From the NCBI GenBank assembly GCA_933207985.1, contig OW240916.1, positions 312,094,767 through 312,158,766 on the forward strand: a stretch of DNA of 64,000 nt, written 5' to 3'. Origin of the DNA: Pelobates cultripes (taxonomy: Eukaryota; Chordata; Amphibia; Anura; Pelobatidae). The notes beneath the pieces were generated by a model. The model saw only the letters and a program-made list of their open reading frames with translations. It did not search any database and was not told where the DNA came from. The translations under genes and the position numbers were made by a program. Below, in pieces: positions 57,961-64,000 of the stretch (the stretch's first letter is position 1; each line of letters starts with the position of its first letter).

Positions 57961-60900
57961 TTGCTATTGACCCCTTCGTCTTAAAACAGCAACAATTTGC
58001 AAACACCTTTTTATTCACTCCGCTATGTGCATCACATAAACAAGCTACAGTTTCAATTAACTTGCACATCAGTTTCATTCAAGTATTTTGGTAAATTAAA
58101 CTGCTGCTAAGTTCTGATCTACAAATCCAATGACCACTGGGCAAGGAGGAATCTATGGGTTTATACGTAACACTCACAATACACAAAATTGGAGGGCTAA
58201 AATAAGCTGAGAGATTTCAGCCACTTTCAGAGCAGAACTTAGAGCAGAAGAGAGACCCAAAATGTAACATCTATTTTAAGATTATTATTTTTACTGGCTT
58301 ATTCCAAATGTGTTATATACATTATACATTAAAAATGAGGGCCGACTCCAGCATGAATCTTCCCTTAAATAATGTAGAAAGATATAATAGAGAGATATGG
58401 ATTTGTAGCTTAGGCGTGTTCTCATTCTCAAAACCAAACACACAAATCACAATTTGTGTCTAGTACTTCGTGACCACAAAACTCAATTCAGTAGGTCTAG
58501 TAGATAGCTCTCCTGATTCTGAGACAACACTGTGTCTATGTTTTGAATCCCCTATTGTGTGCACCATTATTTTTGTTCTGTTTTTTAATGCTTAGTGTGT
58601 AAAGTAGGGATTATTTTTCCTTATGTAGAACCAGCAGGTTGACAAAAGATGACAAAGGGTGGAGCTTAACTCAAGCTCCACAGCCTTTGCCAACTTTGTC
58701 ATTGGCTCAGGATCTGTGTACTTACCTGTATCCAAAACAGTGTATTCTATTTCTGGACGTTACCACCTTAGATACTTAAAGATGGCGGCGCCTAGATAGA
58801 AGACCTGAATGGACGGACAATCCATCAAGAACATTAAGTGAAGCCGACACCAGGATCATAAAATGATCCAGGCATCATCAGGGAGATCTGATTAAGGGAT
58901 CCCTCGGATCTTAGATGAGGGATCCAATACATGACAAAGCAACTTTAAGCATCTTAAAAAAGGGACTAAGATTTAACAAGTAGCTTTCTTTTGCAAAATA
59001 TATTGTGGTTGGCATTAATAATATAATGACTATTCACAGCTGAGAATAGCACGATCGGATTATATATATATAAAACAATTATGAAAGAGTGCAGTCCAAC
59101 AGCTTGGTGGAGACAGGTTACCACCTAGGAAGGTAAAGAGATAGAAAAGAAGAGAAATAAAATGGAGATTAGGGTGGTCTTAGGTGACATTATTTAAATG
59201 ATACCAGCATAATTATTGTTAATCATATTGCCATACTACATTTTTAAATTGGACAATTTGTGACCATATACACAATAAGTATGATAAAAGAAATAATTAC
59301 CTGCTATGGGGTGTGTGTCGGGGTGTGCTCCTTCATATAAGTCTTTTAAAAGACTATTTATACTACACTATGTTTTGTTTGGGTTTTTTTTTTTTTTTGC
59401 ATTTCAGATTGTTTACGCCATGAAAAGTTCTTCGTTTCTTTATTAAAATTCAATATACCAAATTTAATATGAATATCCCAATCACAATAACTTCAAATTG
59501 TGCTTGATGATTACACCACTGAGTGCATTTAGCCGAATGAAAAGATGTTTTTCCAAAGCAAAAGAAAAGAAATAAGAATATATATGCAGATCTCATTCAG
59601 ACGGGCATATTTAACATTACCATAAGCAATGAAAACCACTTTCCAAACTAAGCAATTCTGCTGATACTTCTTGCAGAACAGATGCTTCAACTGAAGCATA
59701 TCTTCTCATACCACTCTTGCTACTATAAAAGAATATGCATTGCCTCGGTGACCCTTTTTTGTCAGCTGTTTTTTTTTTTCTTCTTCTTTTTTTTTTGGGG
59801 CATACAATTTTTCTCGAGATAAACACTTAAACATTACAGAATGGTAAAAAAAATAAAAAATAATGCCACTCTGTTTAAAACATTCATTCAAAGCAAAATA
59901 AAAAGCTGAGCATGACATTCATTTTCTTATGTTTGCAACTTCCAGTGTTACCAATATGCGTTTACTCACGGTAAGCTATAAGGAAGTGTTGTGTAGTAAG
60001 TAAAATGGAAATAAATAGACCTGTAGTGCAATAAAGAGGCCAGGGAAGTGGTATGTAGTCGTGGCTTGTGCTATATTCTGACTCGTGCAATGTGCCTTCT
60101 CAACGTGAAATACGGCCTGCGAAGATTAAATTTGACATGAGCAATATGAATGTACCTTTCTGTGCTTGGCAGAGAAACTCCGGTAATTATTATGAATTGC
60201 CAAGAGTCCCGGAATATAGGGCTATGTTAGGCATGAGAGGGTTTCCAATGTCCGCCCCAATCTAGAAAAAAAATAAATTACGATTCCACCTTCCAACAAA
60301 GAAAGAACGGAAAGCTTTGTGTTCATCTTCACTATTATATGTGTTACACTAACTTTGATTTAAAACAGCCTAACCTAATAGAGATCCCACCACCAAGATG
60401 TCATAACGTGCGTGAGAAGAAAAGTGGGAACAATGAGCCCACCTGATCAGTCATCACAAAAAATGGAAAGCATGTGTCATTAAATGGATATTTCTGGTGG
60501 TTCGAATTAATGTTTGAAGGATGTCCTCTGAACAACAGCAAAGGCGTGTTAATTTTATCATGCCCAGAAAACACTCCCCATCTGAGGTCTGATAAATTAT
60601 GATGACTTATTATATAATGCATCGGTGCTCAGAGAAGTAATAGTATCAGTATTTGGCATTCTGCATGGAGTAATTGTGTTCAGTTACCCTTATAATAGTC
60701 TCAACAGTTAACCAATGTATCAGCTGTTGATATACAGTATACTTTATCACTTATCTCAATACATTTTTTCGCTGGATAATTCTTGATTGTTCCATTAACG
60801 GAATAAACCATCTAACTGAAAATAACAACACTGGCCGTTTGCTTTCCCAACAGAAATAATTAAATCAACTAAGATATAGGTCAGAGTACAATGAAAGGCA

Positions 60901-61456
60901 GAGGTATTTAGCATTCTTATCTTTTTGTGATTATTGCATAGCATTTCACACAGTTTTACCGAGTTGTCGGGTTTTTTGCAGACCAGAAACTATATGTTTC
61001 TTTTCATGGTTTTGTTTTGCCATTGAAAGGTAGTTTTGATATCCTAAATAATAGAATAAAATATTTTTTTATATTTACTGTCTCTGAGGAGGTTTTAGTG
61101 ATGCATGGTCTATTTCGGACACACCACGTCGACCTATAATAACAAACATGTATTAGTGTTTGTTTACTTCCTCTCAACGTGAATGGTCTGGAGTAAAGTT
61201 CATTAGCATTTCTAAGAGTTGCAGCTGTAACATCAAGCAAGTTCTTCTCTAAAGGGAATACCTTCCAGCCAGGATACTTTCCACTGATATAATACAACAA
61301 CAGCTTGCTTTTAAACACAGCACATGATTGGAGTAAGAGATGTGATAAGCATCAATGAGAAAAGAAAGTTGACATGTGTTTTATGATATCACAATGAGAG
61401 CCTGAAATATTTGAAGGATAATATCTTCCATTACATGAGGCAGATATCTCACTCCC
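57961..61456. other. AT-rich unique sequence; one hairpin, one candidate conserved stretch
   Basis: The hairpin at 58641-58700 is listed separately. 59940-60265 has mixed composition and an open frame (60068-60265) that I do not recognise. No splice-site-framed exon could be supported. Confidence 0.35.
58641..58700. repeat. 60-bp foldback
   Basis: GACAAAAGATGACAAAGGG with TGGAGCTT at the left pairs with AAGCTCCA and GCCTTTGCCAACTTTGTC at the right, with about five mismatches and one indel. Small MITE or chance hairpin; family unknown. Confidence 0.6.
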
Positions 61457-61622
61457 TCTAGAATATGAGCTCATTCGATCAAGACCCTCAACCCCCTCTG
61501 TTCCTGTGCATGCAACTCATTCGGTTACAAATACTTTTCCGTCAGTCCACCCATCGTACATAGCTGCGATATTTGTTGGAGCTTTAGAAATATTAATAAT
61601 AATAATAATAATAATAATAATT
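61457..61622 (+). mobile_element. L2 3' tail, same subfamily as 1-1030
   Basis: CCCTCTAGAATATGAGCTC, GACCCTCAACCCCCTCTGTT, TCCGTCAGTCCACCCATCG and an (ATA)n tail parallel 876-1030 closely, more so than the other tails in the window. No ORF. Confidence 0.82.
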
Positions 61623-64000
61623 GTTGCATGTATGGAATAAAGAGTATTTGAGAACAGGAGTTATGCCAGGGCTGTGTAACCACAATGCTATCCACAATGT
61701 ATCCTGTGTTTTGCGACCCTTGGCCATTCAAGGTGTGCCATGAGAACCAGAACACACCATCACAAAAAAAAAAAAAATACTGGATATTTAAGTATTATAA
61801 TTCTCTAAAATAATGTATATATAATAGTATATGGATACATGTATTAGTCTAGGGATGCAGACACAAAATATCAGTGCATTGCAGTATCTAATGAGCTAAG
61901 ACCTCTTTTATAGCACTCATGGGATTTTGTAACAATGTTCCATGATAGCCTTTGTTTATGAAGAAAAGCTTTAGATGATATATGGATGATCTCCTGAAAG
62001 CTTGTGGTTCCAAAATTCTGTTAATTAAAGTCTAATTTAAAAACAAGACACTGCAATAATCAGCTGTTTTTTTCATATATGCGTACACAAACACACACAC
62101 ACATTCACTCAGATTTTATATTATATATTATTCTTAACTGTAGTTGTGCTTCAGTGACACATGAGTAAGAAAGGTAAATAATAATAAATATATAAAAGTA
62201 AGACAAGCCACAGTAAATATTTTTTGTTAAAATATGAATTATCAATTACCTTACTTGATTTCATTATTAATATTTAAGATGCAGTAACATATTAGTTCAA
62301 ACACTGAGGCTGGTTTCTGTGGACATTTCATTAGAGCCACCACTTAGCGTCCCACCTAACCTGGCTCATTGTAAAAAAAAAAACGTTATTTTGTATAACA
62401 AAAAAGCTTGTAATTGCATGTTGATAAAGAAACTTGTTTGCATGCTTTTAGAGATAACTAATTACTTAAGCAGACTACAAGAACCTAATTAAATGACACC
62501 TGTACATAATAAAAGCAGCCTAGAGGAAGACTTGTAATATCGCTGACGATCTCTGGGAAAGCTGAAATTAAGGAAAAACACAACACTAAAATAAATGAGG
62601 TAAAGAACAATAGGAGAAATTAAGTAATTGTGTTATGCCTTAAATTACTCACGAAACGTATGCGTATGCATTTTGGTTGATATTAACCTGTGCCTATAAA
62701 ACTGAGAGCAGTCTGGGTACCAGAATTCGTATTTTCCATTAAAACGGAAGCAGTTGTCTTTGAAACACTTGACTCTTCATGTACCAACGACGCAAACTAT
62801 GGAACGTGGACACGGAAGCAAAAATGTATGAGCCTATATATTTTGTTGTTTGCAGGCTCTCCTACTGCTAAATAAGCAGAAGAAAGGAAGTGGCTCTGCC
62901 AATTCTATCCATATAAATACATAGTTGTTGTGTATTAATGAGCATATTATTATTTTTATAATTATTTTATTATTTATATGCGGCTGCATATGTGCAAGTG
63001 ACCCATGTGACATCAAATGTATTTACCTATGAAAACTGCAACATTATAATTAATGCATGTGCAATGTAAATGTATATGTTTTTTGCTTAGGAAAACATTT
63101 GGAGACAATGTAGGTTTATTTTTTAATTGTTTTATATTTTCTTTAAAAAAATTTACCTTCAAATTGCCTATTGGTTGAGAAAACAATTGCATGGTGGCTG
63201 TCTTCTTCTTCAATAAAAGGGCAGAACAATTATTATCGTTACTTTTACCAAATTAATTATGAACAATGGTATTAATTGCTCTCATATATCTAGTTTTGGA
63301 ACCCTACTTCATCAGAAAACATGTATACAGTTAATTAGCGAAGATTAGAATTCAACTGTTTTGCTGATGGTGTCAGAATTTTCACTCCACTGATAGTAAG
63401 CTAAGCACTGTGATTTTTTTTTTCTCGTTTCATAAGTTGGTCTCCGGAGTAAACTGAAAAGTTTGTTAAAATTACTATTTTACTGTTAGTGCTTGTAGAT
63501 TGAAAATACATTTTGCATGTCTTAAGTGCCTTTCCAATTACTCTTCTATCCTTTTTATCTCTAAAGAGCGAGAAATCCCCAATATATCTGGATCCTTTCT
63601 ATGTTAGAGATTAATTTGAACCAAACAAACATGATAAAAGTATAATGCAATTTGGAACCCTATGTGCTTGTGACCCTCCTACGTTCATCAGTCACTCTGT
63701 ATAGGGTATCATCATACTTAGCATTTAGCGGAGATTAATTTTTTTTAGACCTAAATATTTTTTGAGTACATTTATCATCTGGTGTCAACTTGTCACAACT
63801 AAATGAGTTATGAGTCCTCAAAATGTTAAAAACGTAACAGGTAGCAAGATATGTAGTGTACTCCAATCATTTGAAGAATGCAACACTCTCACTGACTTAA
63901 GTATCTTGCATAGCTAACTCACATAGTTCCCTATACATTGGAGCTGTAGCCAACTGTGGGTTCTCACATTACTATAAAATATTATAAAACTTATTCCTAT
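61623..64000. other. AT-rich unique sequence to window end
   Basis: Includes a short (CA)n at 62084-62103. 62400-62640 is a candidate conserved non-coding stretch (TGTAATTGCATG, AACTAATTACTTAAG, CCTAATTAAATGAC). No gene recognised. Confidence 0.35.
62084..62103. repeat. Short (CA)n
   Basis: About nine CA units with one interruption. Confidence 0.9.

Noticed and set aside
60068..60265. 65-residue plus-strand frame containing NYYELPRVPEYRAMLGMRG
   Set aside because: It looks somewhat protein-like, but I know no matching family, and no supported splice sites or neighbouring exons were seen. A protein search against frog proteomes would decide.

Overview
The window looks like intergenic or intronic DNA from a vertebrate, most likely a frog. 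It is AT-rich and contains no host exon, tRNA or rRNA that I can recognise. The frog assignment is inference. It rests on the repeat mix: L2-type LINE 3' ends with a recurring tail, TTAA-flanked elements whose termini begin TTAAAGG (T2/Kolobok type, a group well known from Xenopus), hAT-type foldback MITEs, a CR1-type LINE end, and a candidate Penelope-like element.

Layout. 1-1030 is the 3' end of an L2-type LINE whose reading frame is broken by one stop codon. 2-11 kb is AT-rich unique sequence with L2 tail fragments, a small foldback (3566-3654) and a GT/CA-rich tract (5160-5625). 11050-11669 is a GACA/GATA minisatellite. 13712-15818 is a nested insertion: a hAT-type MITE with an exact 8-bp target duplication, split by an L2 LINE that has lost the reverse transcriptase catalytic core. 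16525-16665 is an intact T2-type MITE. 18-24 kb is mostly unique sequence. 24462-24959 holds two arrays of a GACTAAAAC motif. 30-32 kb carries two more hAT-type MITEs with target duplications. 32102-33786 has inverted-repeat arms around a hammerhead-ribozyme-like motif, best explained as a decayed Penelope-like element. 36-38 kb holds T2-related copies. 39766-40140 is a CR1-type 3' end on the minus strand, next to a long AT palindrome and a GC-rich foldback. 43650-44843 is a T2-type element with a 315-bp CpG-rich hAT foldback nested in it. 55-57 kb has a palindromic repeat, a direct duplication and a C-rich minisatellite. The remainder is unique AT-rich sequence, some of which could hold conserved non-coding elements.

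No genes work together here. The coding traces are remnants of retrotransposon proteins, and none is intact. The most interesting signals are the hammerhead-like motif with its inverted-repeat arms, the CpG-preserving hAT foldback, and the datable nesting of insertions at 13.7-15.8 kb and 43.6-44.8 kb.
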